Below, piece after piece: positions 8,601 to 17,884 of a stretch of 64,000 bases of DNA. This DNA comes from Verrucomicrobiia bacterium (GTDB lineage: Bacteria; Verrucomicrobiota; Verrucomicrobiia; Limisphaerales; JAEYXS01): positions 62,001-126,000 of the forward strand of contig DASWYF010000024.1 of the NCBI GenBank assembly GCA_036405135.1, in the 5' to 3' direction. Numbering within the stretch: position 1 is the first letter of the stretch; each line of letters opens with the position of its first letter. The notes under the pieces were generated by a model. The model was not told where the DNA came from. It saw nothing but the letters and a program-made list of their open reading frames with translations, and searched no databases. The position numbers were made by a program, and so were the translations under genes.

Positions 8601-11600
8601 TGGCTGTAGAGCAGCGCACCGGCGAGACGTCCGTAAAGCTGGGCATTGGTCTCGGTGGCGTTCAGGTGTCGCAGTACGACCAGGCCGTGCGTCCAGGCCA
8701 GTTCAAAGCAACGGTCAGCTATGGTCTGGTCTTGATACTTTTCCATCAGCTTATCCAGGCTCTCACGGTCGGCTGCGACGCCCGAAACAAAGGTGAAATG
8801 CACCGACTCCTGGCGGGCCAGGCGGACCGCACGCCGGATGGAAATGATGGGGTCAAGCACTGAACCTTCGCTGTTCGCCAATGAGGCTGTGCTGTGCATG
8901 GCGAGCGGGGCAGAGGTGTCGCGACCCCGTCCCAAGAAGAGTGAGCGGTCCGTCTCGTAGGATGTTGTGCCGGATTCATTCCCATCGTGCAGCAAGAGAT
9001 GAAACATCACAGGCAACTGCTCCCCTGATTTGCGGGCGCGTCTTGTGCAGATGATTGCATTACGTTCCGGAATGATCTGTGTCTGGATGAAGAGATTGCT
9101 GAAGGCCGGATGGGCAAGATCAGCAGCCATGGTGTTCAAGACGACTTCTGCATAAGTTGTCAGCTCTATCTCACGCGAGGTGCGGGACCGGTTCGTCAAG
9201 GTGACGCGTCTCACCTCGACATCATCTTCTGGAGACACACTGATTTCCGTGTGGCTTTCAATATCGTTGACGAGGGAGCGGAACTCGGCCCGTCCCTGGC
9301 TGAAGATGGCTTCATAGCTGGAGTTTGCCGCAAAGGTCGGTTGATGTGCGGCAGACCAATACTGTCCGTTTTCCCTATCACGGAGATAGAAGAACGTGCC
9401 CCAACAATCCCTTGTGACATCATCGCGCCACCGGGTGAGCGCGGTGCCATTCCAGTGGCTGTAGCCGCCCCCGGAGTTCGTGACGACTACATGGTAGCGA
9501 TTGTTGGACAGCAGGTGTACTTCGGGGGGGCCTGAGTTCGGATCGCGAAAGACCCGCAATGTGACTTCCTTCTGGTTTGGATTCTCGCGCGATGTGCTGG
9601 CTTCCAGTTCGTGCGGATAGAGCACGGACGATTCCTTGGGCACGCGCTCATGCAGGAGCAATTCCGATGATTTGAAGAGCGGGTTCGCATTGAAGCGACG
9701 TTGCATCGGTCGATCGTGCAACGTGTAGGCCAAGGCCAGCAGACTCATGCCGTGATGGTGAGCCATGAACGACTGGATGATCGAGTAATCCTGGCCGCGA
9801 GGCACGCGCGAAGGCGTGAAATCGAGGGCTTCATAGAAACCGTAGGCGCCTTCGGCGCCCATCTCGCGCAGGCGGTCAAGATTGTTGCATGCCTCTTCCG
9901 GCGTGATCATGAGTGACATGAGTGTCGCATAGGGGGCGATGACAACATCTTCCGCAAGGCCTCGTTTGAAGCCAAGGCCGGGGACGCCAAAGGCGCGGTA
10001 CTGATAGTTGGCCAATGTGTCGCGAAGGTTGTAGCCGGATTCCGAAACGCCCCAAGGCACACCCCTTTGTTTTCCATACTCGATTTGCCGAAGCACAGCA
10101 GACCGGCAGGAGAGATCGATCAGGGTGTTTTCGTATGAAGGCATGACAAGCATGGGCATGAGATACTCGAACATGGACCCGCTCCAGGAAATGAGCGCAG
10201 GATGGCCTTCTGTCATGGTCAGAAGACGCCCCAAGGTGAACCAATGCCTCTGAGGTAGCTGCCCCAGCGAGATGGCGGCATAGCTGGCCAAACGCGCTTC
10301 TGAGGCCAGCAGATCATAGCAGCTCGCGTCCAATCGATGGTCATGGACATTATACCCGATGGAGAAGAGTTCACGCGCGTGATCATACAACATTGTGAAA
10401 TCCATCCGGGCGAAGGAATCGCATTCCTCAGCCAGTTTTTCGAGGGCAAGCAAACGTTCGCCTGCCTGTTGAGCGCCCAGAACCAGAAGTTTTCTAAACT
10501 CGGTCAACAAGGTATGGGCTTCTGGAGATCGTTGCTGTGCAACCGGTAGGTAATTGTCAATCACTGACAATCTCACGGGGGTTTCATTGATGAGCGTGCG
10601 CAGGCTTTGGGGAGCAATCGAGTCGTGCCATATTTTCTCAAGTTGGCCCCAATCCCCCCTTGAGAACAGATTGTGCAGAGGTTCTTCCAAGACGAGCCAT
10701 GGATAATGTGAATCAACACAGTTACGCTGAGCCTGGAGCATGCGCTCAATGGCGGTCTGCCACCAGGCAAATTCAGGATCGGTTTGGGTTTCAGGCAGAT
10801 CGGCAAGGGCGGCAAAAGAACCGGCCAATGATGCCAGGTGTGAGCGGAACTGGCTGGGGAATTGTGACTGTGGTTTGAGATGGTCACCCCATGTTTTCAT
10901 GCGACTGATGATTTGCTGGCTGGCAGGCTGGCGGTTCTGCTGCCGCTGGGTGGCATAGTCCATCCACGCCTGGTAGGTATCTTGCAAGCCATGCGCGGCA
11001 GGTTTGCTGCTCCATGGCTCTTCAACCGCTTCCAACAGGCCGGAGTGCAAGGTGAGGAGCAGGCCCATGAAGTTGCCATTGTCCACTGTGGAAAGGTAGA
11101 GCGGGGGCAAGGGAGCCAGCGAACGGGTGTCGTACCAATTGTAAAAATGACCTTCATAACGTTCCAGCTTACGCAGAGTGTTCAGTGTTTCACGCAGGCG
11201 GCGGGCGAGTTCATCCAGGGTCAAATATCCAAAGTCATATGCGGAAAGTGTGCAAAGCATAGCCAGCCCGATATTGGTAGGTGAAGTGCGGGTGGCTAAT
11301 ACGAGCTTCGGATATTCTTGAAGATTGTCGGGAGGAAGCCAGTTGTCTTCCGGGCCGACAAAAGTCTCGAAGAACCGCCAGGTCTTTCGTGACAGCACAT
11401 GGAGAGACTGGATCTGTCTGTAAGTGAGCCTGTGTGTATCCTCTGCCAATGGTTGGCTGATCCACCATGCGACGGCAGGGGCGAACGCCCACAAGAGCAA
11501 GAATGGAAGCACGCCAGACCAACCACTGAAACCTAAGGCTGCAAGGAGAACCCCGATGACAATGGCTAAAGTGGGGGCATGCCACATCGTGAGGAAGAAG

Positions 11601-14434
11601 TTGCCCAACCCGCCATCACGCTGATCTTCAGTATCGCTGCTGGTCTGCCATTCCAGAAGTTTTTTGTGGGTCAAGAGCAGGCGGACGATTGTGCGGATCA
11701 CGGCATCCAGGCTGATGCAGGCATCATATGGCAGAAAGCTCACTGCAAGAAATGCCTGGCCCGCATGTCTCACGGCGTTAATGCGAGCGCTCTTCAGGTG
11801 GATGAGTACAGGCATCTCTTTCGGTTTTCTGACCAGGTCAGAGACGACAGCCAGTACCGACGGGAAGGCGATCATGCCCACCATGATCAGGCTCCATGTG
11901 AGTGCGTGGGCAGGAAAGAGCAACCAGCCGAGGGCAAAAGATATCACCATGGCAGGCGGCACCAGACTGCGGCGCAGGTTGTCAAATATCTTCCAACGTG
12001 AAAGATCGCTTAAGGGATTCTTCACGCGCCTGACATCCAATCCGGGAAGGCGGGGCAGCAACCAGGTGGCGATCTGCCAGTCTCCCCGGATCCAGCGGTG
12101 ACGCCGTTTAGTGTCCGTGCTGTAGCGGCTGGGGTAGTCTTCGAAGAGTTGCACGTCCGTGACGAGTGCGGAACGGGCATAACTGCCTTCGAGCAAGTCG
12201 TGACTAAGAATCCGGTTTTCAGGGAACTTGCCTGACACCGCCAATTCAAAGGCATCCACATCATAGATGCCTTTGCCGATGAATGAGCCTTCCTTGAATA
12301 CATCCTGATAAACATCAGAAACAGTGCGTGTGTAAGGGTCAAGGCCCGGGTCCCCGGAAAACAGTTTGACGAAGTGTGATTTCCCAGAGCTTGGAAGGCT
12401 AACTGCGACACGGGGCTGGAGGATGCTGTAACCATCCACCACGATTCCGCTTGAGGAATCGTAGCGGGGCCTGTTCAGGGGATGAGCCATGGTGGCGGCA
12501 AGCTGTTGGGCGGCGTCGCGCGGAAGCTGGGTGTCGGTATCCAGCGTGATGACGTACTGGATGCGGGGCAATTGCGATAGGTCGCCTGAGATATGGGAAA
12601 AGCACTTGGAGCTGCCTCCACGCAGACAACGGTTCAAGTCCGCCAGTTTGCCGCGTTTACGCTCATAACCCATCCAGACCTGATCCTGTTCATTCCAAAG
12701 ACGTGGACGGTGGAAGAGGAAGAAGATGCAAGGCCGGTCGTGCCGGTACTTTTTGTTTAGCGCATGAACTCCTTTCATCGCACGATGGACGAGTTCGTCA
12801 TCAGATGGCATGAATTCCTGGGGGGCATCGCGGAAATCGGTCAGCAGGGAGAAAAAAATGTGCGGGTCACGGTTGGCCAGGTAATGCACTTCGAGGGTTT
12901 CCAGAAGCCTGTCGATACCGTCAACGCTCGTGAGCATGGTGGGCACGGTGACCATGGTGGCGTGTTCTGCCGAGAGGCCTTTTGAAAAATCGAGCTTGGG
13001 CAACTGTTTGGGAGCGACGAACAGATGACTTAGCCAGTTCACGATCGAGATGCCGAGCTGACTGGCACAGAGCATCAGTAGAACCCCCAGGCCAAACAAG
13101 GTGGAAAGGCGGGAGCAGGCTGCGGCAGCGGCCCATTGCAGAATGCCAAGGGTGATGGCGAACGAGAGCACCAGGATGCCGCCGGCATAGAAGAGGAGGG
13201 GGTGGTGTTTACCGAATTTCCGAATCTGCGCCATCGGCGAGGGTTTATATTCGCAAATCTCCTCCATCTGATCGAGTCCGTTGCCAATCAGATAATGGCC
13301 TACATGCATCAACCGTGCATCCGTCTCGCCATCATGCTGGCGTGACAGATTGATGGCGGCATTGGCGACTTCCAGTTCAGTTTTTCCGCTGCCTTTGGCG
13401 ATGCGCTCCACCGTGTGGCGATAGGTGTCGCGGGTGGCGAAATCCATGCTTGGGTAGACTTGTGCCGGATCGCCCCGCAGGGCGCTTTCTACAACGCTTT
13501 GAGTTTCGACGAACTCGCGCCAATCCATGGAATCCAAAAAACGGAGGCTGCCGATGCTGTTGCCAACGGAGATCTGATTGGCGGCCTGTGACCTGCTCTC
13601 GGCGAGGACCAGTTCCTCAATGGCAACATGCTGCTCAGCTAGCCGTTCCTCCATCCAACTGACGGCGACTTTCAAGCGGGGGGATTTCTCCTGGGCGCGG
13701 CGCCAGAATTCCGCGACGAATGGCTGTGATAACTTAGGAATTGCCTGAGCCATCCGTCCCACGATGATAATCATTCTGGAAGGATCGGTTTCGGCCGTTT
13801 TCAACATCTCTTCGGCCCACTCATCAGCTGCGTCACGTTCCTTGCGCGCCCCGGAGAGCAGAGCGGCCACGCGGCGCAGGTTTTCAATGAGCGCCAGGCG
13901 CAGCATGATGGGGAAGGCCCATAGTTCACCCAGTTTCAGGGCAGACACTTCCTGATAGGCAGCTACAAAAGCGCTCAGATGCACCGCATCGATCCGGCCA
14001 TCGACGTGGGAGATGAGCTCCAAGGCGAGTTCATACACTCTGGGATATTGGGCGGATGAGCCGTCTTTCAGATGAGGAAGCTCACGGCTGAAACTGCGGG
14101 GCAAATGACGTCTGGCAGTGCGGATTTGTTCTTCGATCAGATGAAAATTATCGAGCAGCCATTCCCCTGCCGGAGTGATACGGCGGGTCTTCTCGGCGCG
14201 GAGAGTGGCTTCGTTGTAGTCTCGCAACAGTTTTTCATTTGAGGCCAGCCGCGGAAGGAGGAGGTTGGGGCCTTTGCCGGGAGCGGGTCTATGCTTTTGT
14301 GCCAGGTGGCGGGCATGGCGCTGAAGGACTTCCACACTGTAAAGATCCTTGCGAAATGGGTGCCCGTCGGATTCTGAACAGAGCAGCGAATCCATCTCGT
14401 CCATTGCGAACCCGGGATTGAGCAGTGTATTCAT
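5699..14434 (-). CDS. ndvB: Cyclic beta-1,2-glucan synthase (NdvB/Cgs family)
   Basis: This 2911-residue inner-membrane enzyme polymerises glucose from UDP-glucose into beta-1,2-glucan and cyclises it. Cyclic beta-glucans fill the periplasm and help with low osmolarity and, in rhizobia and Brucella, host interaction. In order there is an N-terminal helical region (~1-410), membrane segments near 415-475, a glycosyltransferase family 84 domain with TLDTDTQLP (~630) and the RRHRWIRGDWQ acceptor/processivity motif (~780), and more membrane segments (~820-1000). The C-terminal half carries large beta-sandwich and helical-barrel domains ending in a GH94 phosphorylase-like module with GCGDWNDGMNMIG (~2590). 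Length fits the family (about 2800-2900). It is the last gene of the operon, 181 bp after the glucosyltransferase gene, and converges on ligD. Confidence 0.95.
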   Translation of the reverse strand: MNTLLNPGFAMDEMDSLLCSESDGHPFRKDLYSVEVLQRHARHLAQKHRPAPGKGPNLLLPRLASNEKLLRDYNEATLRAEKTRRITPAGEWLLDNFHLIEEQIRTARRHLPRSFSRELPHLKDGSSAQYPRVYELALELISHVDGRIDAVHLSAFVAAYQEVSALKLGELWAFPIMLRLALIENLRRVAALLSGARKERDAADEWAEEMLKTAETDPSRMIIIVGRMAQAIPKLSQPFVAEFWRRAQEKSPRLKVAVSWMEERLAEQHVAIEELVLAESRSQAANQISVGNSIGSLRFLDSMDWREFVETQSVVESALRGDPAQVYPSMDFATRDTYRHTVERIAKGSGKTELEVANAAINLSRQHDGETDARLMHVGHYLIGNGLDQMEEICEYKPSPMAQIRKFGKHHPLLFYAGGILVLSFAITLGILQWAAAAACSRLSTLFGLGVLLMLCASQLGISIVNWLSHLFVAPKQLPKLDFSKGLSAEHATMVTVPTMLTSVDGIDRLLETLEVHYLANRDPHIFFSLLTDFRDAPQEFMPSDDELVHRAMKGVHALNKKYRHDRPCIFFLFHRPRLWNEQDQVWMGYERKRGKLADLNRCLRGGSSKCFSHISGDLSQLPRIQYVITLDTDTQLPRDAAQQLAATMAHPLNRPRYDSSSGIVVDGYSILQPRVAVSLPSSGKSHFVKLFSGDPGLDPYTRTVSDVYQDVFKEGSFIGKGIYDVDAFELAVSGKFPENRILSHDLLEGSYARSALVTDVQLFEDYPSRYSTDTKRRHRWIRGDWQIATWLLPRLPGLDVRRVKNPLSDLSRWKIFDNLRRSLVPPAMVISFALGWLLFPAHALTWSLIMVGMIAFPSVLAVVSDLVRKPKEMPVLIHLKSARINAVRHAGQAFLAVSFLPYDACISLDAVIRTIVRLLLTHKKLLEWQTSSDTEDQRDGGLGNFFLTMWHAPTLAIVIGVLLAALGFSGWSGVLPFLLLWAFAPAVAWWISQPLAEDTHRLTYRQIQSLHVLSRKTWRFFETFVGPEDNWLPPDNLQEYPKLVLATRTSPTNIGLAMLCTLSAYDFGYLTLDELARRLRETLNTLRKLERYEGHFYNWYDTRSLAPLPPLYLSTVDNGNFMGLLLTLHSGLLEAVEEPWSSKPAAHGLQDTYQAWMDYATQRQQNRQPASQQIISRMKTWGDHLKPQSQFPSQFRSHLASLAGSFAALADLPETQTDPEFAWWQTAIERMLQAQRNCVDSHYPWLVLEEPLHNLFSRGDWGQLEKIWHDSIAPQSLRTLINETPVRLSVIDNYLPVAQQRSPEAHTLLTEFRKLLVLGAQQAGERLLALEKLAEECDSFARMDFTMLYDHARELFSIGYNVHDHRLDASCYDLLASEARLASYAAISLGQLPQRHWFTLGRLLTMTEGHPALISWSGSMFEYLMPMLVMPSYENTLIDLSCRSAVLRQIEYGKQRGVPWGVSESGYNLRDTLANYQYRAFGVPGLGFKRGLAEDVVIAPYATLMSLMITPEEACNNLDRLREMGAEGAYGFYEALDFTPSRVPRGQDYSIIQSFMAHHHGMSLLALAYTLHDRPMQRRFNANPLFKSSELLLHERVPKESSVLYPHELEASTSRENPNQKEVTLRVFRDPNSGPPEVHLLSNNRYHVVVTNSGGGYSHWNGTALTRWRDDVTRDCWGTFFYLRDRENGQYWSAAHQPTFAANSSYEAIFSQGRAEFRSLVNDIESHTEISVSPEDDVEVRRVTLTNRSRTSREIELTTYAEVVLNTMAADLAHPAFSNLFIQTQIIPERNAIICTRRARKSGEQLPVMFHLLLHDGNESGTTSYETDRSLFLGRGRDTSAPLAMHSTASLANSEGSVLDPIISIRRAVRLARQESVHFTFVSGVAADRESLDKLMEKYQDQTIADRCFELAWTHGLVVLRHLNATETNAQLYGRLAGALLYSQGTHRAPAAVISSNRKGQRNLWSFGISGDLPIIVVKSRHAERLDLIREVVQAHAYWRMKGLLADLVILNQDDSVYRQSLHDQILTFVASSNAAQLFEKPGGIFTRRLDQLSSEDLVLLETSARVVLSDERGTLAKQLDHQIRPVPLPPLLTNKTRALSYLPVNLPQRELIFFNGLGGFTPDGREYVITLRPGQMTPAPWSNVLSNAGFGTLITESGGAYTWSENCHELRLTPWSNDPVADTNGEAFFIRDEATGNYWSPTPLPASGKTPYVTRHGFGYSVFEHQEEGISSELWVYVATDRPVKLARLKLRNHSAQSRTLSAYGYWEWVMGEFRHRNAMHIATEFDVQANTLFARNPYNLDFPDRAAFVTCSEPVRSFTADRIEFLGRNRGLSSPAALERVRLGGKSGLALDPCGALQILVHLAPGQEREVYFTLGCAENTQQARQLAETFQKSESGQHALEGVWDYWNRTLGTVYFETPEPSLNVLANGWLLYQVLSCRLWARTGLYQSGGAFGFRDQLQDAMALVHAEPRLLREQLLRAAAHQFREGDVQHWWHPPHNRGVRTHFSDDYLWLPYALSRYVETTGDTGVMDVQVPFIEGRPLKPEEEAYYDTPNRSSESASLYEHAVRAVRNGFRYGDHGLPLIGCGDWNDGMNMIGEHGKGESVWLAFFLYDVLKHFAPLARLKSDLAFEKECDEQAKRLQANIESNAWDGQWYRRAYFDDGEPLGSALNPECQIDALPQSWAVLSQAGDPERCRTALEAVQHRLVRREAKLIQLFDPPFDKSHLEPGYIKGYVPGVRENGGQYTHAAIWTVMAFAQAGDIDRAWELFSLINPVLHTDTSEKAARYKVEPYVVAADVYSVPPHTGRGGWTWYTGSAGWMYRLITETLLGVNLEIDKLHLTPRVPSSWKSYRIHYRYRNTVYHIDLINRSNNWNGQQTVIMNGGTQADAMIRLIDDGRNHQVEVIFN

Positions 14435-14615
14435 AGGTTCATTTCACATTCCTGTGGGTTCATCGCCTTACTTCTTCGCAGGGTGTGTGCCAGCAATCGC
14501 AACCCGCTCGTTCCCCTTCATTTACACAAGTTGTGTCAGCATGTGATGGCAGCTATCCTGCAAATTGCATCGAAGCAGCCGGAGAGAGAACCTTTTTGCA
14601 TGCCGGGGCAGGGTA

Positions 14616-16727
14616 TCAGATGACATTCAAGCTGCGACGGGTGACCAGCACGCTGGCTTCATTGTAGTGCCGAAAAGCGGCCTGCCACCAACTGTGCAAA
14701 TGGGCTGCGGGTGTGCTCCACAGGCGGCGATGGGACGTCAGTATGCATTCGGCATCCCATAAGATTGCGCGTTTTTCGCGTGGTCCCAAAGAATGCGGGC
14801 CATCCAGAAGAAGCCGCTCACCGAGTGTGTTGATGTATTCGCGATGTTTCGGGCTGACTTGACGGCGTTGCCGGAGCAAGGAGACATGGATGGAGTTGAT
14901 GTACGGGTCGAGCAATACCTGCATCAATCCGTAATCTTGGGCGTAATCTTTGGCCTGGAAGAACGGCGGGGCAGGAACGATGAAGGGGGACTCCACTTCT
15001 CGCAGATCCTCCGGTGTCGATATTTCTTCGGCAGTGAGAAACCAGCCGTTTTTGCGGGCTCTTTCGCCCCGCTGAGCGCAGGCGGTGTAACGTGTGAAAA
15101 ATATCGAGAATACTGGGCCGATGAAGACCAAAGACATCCAGCTCAGATAGCCGGGGTTTATCCATGCTATGATTGCGGCCCAAAGGAGTATCATGCAGAT
15201 CATACTGCCAAAAGCAGCGAGACCATCACTCCATGACGGGATTTCATCGTCATTTCGTTTTTGCGCTCCCCAGGTGACCATGGAGCCGAGGAACGCTGCG
15301 CAAACAAAGCGCGTGTAAAAAAACATCAGTATTGGTGCCAAAAGGAATGAGAACAGGGTTTCGCCCAAGACGCTGCCGATAATCTTCAGTTTGCTGCTGC
15401 TGACGGGGATTTGGTTTTTGGATAGATAAAAGTTTGTGGCGAGTACCTTGGGCAGGAAAAGGAGCACGAGCACATATCCAAGGAGTGCTCCGCCGCAGCA
15501 ATTAGATATCGGTTCACTGGAGCTGGGAGTAGTATCGGAAGCCAAGGCAAGCATCGTATTCAGCAGGAGGAAAAGAAACCAAAGCAACGCATTGGTGTAC
15601 GACATTATGCCGTTAATGATGTGAATGCGGTTTTGCGGTTTGATGCCCGGTTCATGCAGCAACCAGATATGTTGAAGATTGCCAAAGCACCAGCGCTGTG
15701 CCCGCTTGAGGTCCAGTAATAAATGGGGTGGGTTCTCTTCATAGCTGCCTTCCAGATCGTAGGCGAACCATACGGTGTAACCCGAACGTCGCATCAAGGC
15801 CGCTTCCACGGTATCATGGCTGAGGATGCGGCGTCCCAGCGGACTGCTGGCATCCAGTTCTGGAATGGCGCAGTGCTTCATGAAGGGGCGCAGGCGTATG
15901 ATGGCGTTGTGACCCCAGAAATTGCCGCTGCCGAGTTGCCAGAAGTTGGCTCCAGCTTTGAATGACGGACCATAAACATCGATCGCAAACTGGATGATGC
16001 GCTGGTATAGCGTTTTCCCAAGGACGGCTTTGGAGTCTGTCTGGATTATGCCCACCCGGGGGTTTTGTTCCATCAGGTTAACCAGTCGTACGAGGGCCGT
16101 GCCGGTAATGATGCTGTCTGCATCCAGCACGATCATGTAGCGGAAGAGAGAACCCCAGCGACGGCAAAAATCTGCTATGTTCCCACTTTTATTGTGCAGG
16201 GCGATCCGGCGCTTACGGTAGAAGATACGTCCAAATCCCTCAGTCTGCTTGCAGAGTTCCAGCCAGGCTTTCTCTTCAGCGATCCAGTTGTTCGGATTGT
16301 TTGAGTCGCTCAGAATGAAGAAATCGAATGCATCGCCTGCGCCCGTTTTCTGAAGGGATTCGTACATCACCTTGATGCCTTGGAACACGCGGCTGGGATC
16401 TTCGTTGAAGATGGGGATGACAATGGCTGTGGAGGCAAGTTTATCTTTGAAGATGCCGGGTGGCAGCGTGTTATTGATGCGTGCGTGATCGCCGCCCCGT
16501 CTCAGCAGTATGTGACCTGTCACGGCCATGGTAAACCCATATGCGAGTTGGCTCAGAAGGACGATGAAGAGCAGGAACACCAGGGCGGCTGTCAGTTTGA
16601 AACTTTGATTGATGGTCCAATAGGCCATGGGCAGCGTACCCAAGATCATAAGCACGGAGCAGACACCCCAAAAGATGATCTGGCGGTTGCGGATCATTGA
16701 CGGTGTTGCTTGCGATATGGTGAACAT
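14616..16727 (-). CDS. opgH: OpgH/MdoH-type membrane glucosyltransferase (family GT2)
   Basis: OpgH builds the linear beta-1,2-glucan backbone of osmoregulated periplasmic glucans from UDP-glucose and moves it across the inner membrane. This 703-residue copy has two N-terminal membrane segments (~16-36, 45-70), then the GT2 domain: IPIFNEDPSRVF (~104), LDADS with Asp202 and Asp204, the acceptor-site HD of ILSHDTVEAALMRR (~301) and KRAQRWCFGNLQH with the QRW motif (~344). Several C-terminal membrane segments follow. E. coli OpgH has 847 residues; the missing part is the ~140-residue N-terminal cytoplasmic region that binds FtsZ in E. coli. The upstream gene ends 5 bp before this start. No opgG partner is present in the window. 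Confidence 0.92.
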   Translation of the reverse strand: MFTISQATPSMIRNRQIIFWGVCSVLMILGTLPMAYWTINQSFKLTAALVFLLFIVLLSQLAYGFTMAVTGHILLRRGGDHARINNTLPPGIFKDKLASTAIVIPIFNEDPSRVFQGIKVMYESLQKTGAGDAFDFFILSDSNNPNNWIAEEKAWLELCKQTEGFGRIFYRKRRIALHNKSGNIADFCRRWGSLFRYMIVLDADSIITGTALVRLVNLMEQNPRVGIIQTDSKAVLGKTLYQRIIQFAIDVYGPSFKAGANFWQLGSGNFWGHNAIIRLRPFMKHCAIPELDASSPLGRRILSHDTVEAALMRRSGYTVWFAYDLEGSYEENPPHLLLDLKRAQRWCFGNLQHIWLLHEPGIKPQNRIHIINGIMSYTNALLWFLFLLLNTMLALASDTTPSSSEPISNCCGGALLGYVLVLLFLPKVLATNFYLSKNQIPVSSSKLKIIGSVLGETLFSFLLAPILMFFYTRFVCAAFLGSMVTWGAQKRNDDEIPSWSDGLAAFGSMICMILLWAAIIAWINPGYLSWMSLVFIGPVFSIFFTRYTACAQRGERARKNGWFLTAEEISTPEDLREVESPFIVPAPPFFQAKDYAQDYGLMQVLLDPYINSIHVSLLRQRRQVSPKHREYINTLGERLLLDGPHSLGPREKRAILWDAECILTSHRRLWSTPAAHLHSWWQAAFRHYNEASVLVTRRSLNVI

Positions 16728-16732
16728 ACGAT

Positions 16733-17377
16733 TTATCCCATGAAGATGAGAAAGAAAGCGGTGAGGAATGCTGCGATCGCAAATACGGTGAGAAATGACA
16801 AACCGCGTTTCCAGCTTTCCGGTAGTTCGATCTCCACAAGCGGGCTGTCATCCAGGGGACGGGGCACCATGCTGGAGAATTGCAGATCAGGCCCGGCTTG
16901 AACCCGGCACTGACGCAGGGCGCGTTCGTAATCTGCAGGCACATCTTCTGAAAGAAATACTGACGGGTGTTTCTCCATCGCATCTGTGATGAACAAGGAG
17001 AGGCGGCCTTGATGTGAGAATTTATCCTCTGCCTGGAGAACATCTTCGAACCAGGTGTCCATCCCGCTGTACGTCTCCTCCATCGCCAAGGTGGTTAGAT
17101 TGAGCTCTGGATTGAGACGGTGCTTCTCAGAGGCGGTACGAAGCAAGCGCAGGATGAGCTGGCTTTGATGGATCTTGTTGTAGAGATGCAAAGAACGGAA
17201 ATAATCTTCGAGCCGGTAATAGGCGGCATTCCATTCTGCTTCAGCACCTGTCTTGGGGAAAAACAGACTCTGATCACGTTCAAGAGGAGCAGTGGGAGCC
17301 AACTTTTCTGCAACAGATACAATGTGTTCGAGGTCATCCGCAGCCGGTTCGGTCTCAATTGGCATCAATGAGCTCAT
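16733..17377 (-). CDS. Unknown soluble protein with a C-terminal membrane anchor, glucan operon
   Basis: The product is taken as 214 residues, starting at the ATG at 17377. The open frame extends further upstream, but that part overlaps the DUF1328 gene and is Cys/His/Arg-rich without protein-like character. The N-terminal ~185 residues are hydrophilic and mostly helical (SLMPIETEPAADDLEH, then many Leu/Arg/Glu heptads). One hydrophobic segment follows at the extreme C-terminus (~190-214, GLSFLTVFAIAAFLTAFFLI), so it is probably a tail-anchored cytoplasmic protein. It lies 5 bp before opgH and occupies the place of the cytoplasmic N-terminal domain that this OpgH lacks. I see no sequence similarity to that domain. 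A regulatory or assembly partner of OpgH is a reasonable guess. Confidence 0.65.
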   Translation of the reverse strand: MSSLMPIETEPAADDLEHIVSVAEKLAPTAPLERDQSLFFPKTGAEAEWNAAYYRLEDYFRSLHLYNKIHQSQLILRLLRTASEKHRLNPELNLTTLAMEETYSGMDTWFEDVLQAEDKFSHQGRLSLFITDAMEKHPSVFLSEDVPADYERALRQCRVQAGPDLQFSSMVPRPLDDSPLVEIELPESWKRGLSFLTVFAIAAFLTAFFLIFMG

Positions 17378-17412
17378 GGCTTTAAACCGTTTGTGAGATT
17401 GGCATCCCAAGT

Positions 17413-17574
17413 CTATGCGCTCTTTCTGCTGTTGAGCAGTGAGACAATGAAAAAGACCAGGAAAATGACGAACAGAACTTTGGCAATGGATGCTGCAATG
17501 CCTGCGACAATGCCGATTCCCAAGACGGCAGCAATTAAAGCTAGCAGTAGAAAGATGACAGTCCAGTTCAACAT
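17413..17574 (-). CDS. DUF1328 (YtjA-like) small membrane protein
   Basis: This 53-residue gene is easy to miss. It begins [19 protein letters not shown], continues [20 protein letters not shown] and ends [13 protein letters not shown]. That is the classic two-helix DUF1328 pattern: MLxWxxxFLxxAxIA, a Gly-rich turn, then AKxLFxIFLxxFxxSL. Members are conserved ~55-residue inner-membrane proteins common in proteobacteria and other Gram-negatives, often linked to envelope stress; the molecular role is unknown. The stop TAG lies 35 bp before the downstream start at 17377, so it is probably the first gene of the glucan operon. No clear Shine-Dalgarno was seen. Confidence 0.85.
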   Translation of the reverse strand: MLNWTVIFLLLALIAAVLGIGIVAGIAASIAKVLFVIFLVFFIVSLLNSRKSA

Positions 17575-17884
17575 ACTTCATTGATAAGCTAATAACGGAC
17601 CGGAGGTTGATGATGATTCAATAACCGCTAAGTGGCACGGCCTGAAGCTCTTCGGCGTGTGTGGTGTCAGAAGAAGCAGGAACCAGTGACATGCAGAATC
17701 ATGCAGTGCAGTGCAATCGGCACAGTTTTTTTCTAATCGTGGTGTTGGATTCATGGTGTATTTCTTATTGTGATAGGTGCTCGCGCTTTGTTTTCAGGGG
17801 TATATCTGCAAGAAGAGGCATGGTGATGATCTGTGGCACTGGCAGTGCTAATACCATTCTGAGGCACGTAAACATGCGGATGCA
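17575..17884. promoter_or_regulatory. Divergent promoter region between glucan operon and yihY-like gene
   Basis: These 310 bp separate the minus-strand glucan operon from the plus-strand YihY gene and must carry both promoters. An open frame at 17661-17888 is not protein-like. I could not identify a definite operator or promoter. Confidence 0.4.

Noticed and set aside
17378-17581. N-terminal extension of the 16733 gene
   Set aside because: It is Cys/His/Arg-rich, not protein-like, and overlaps the clear DUF1328 gene in another frame.
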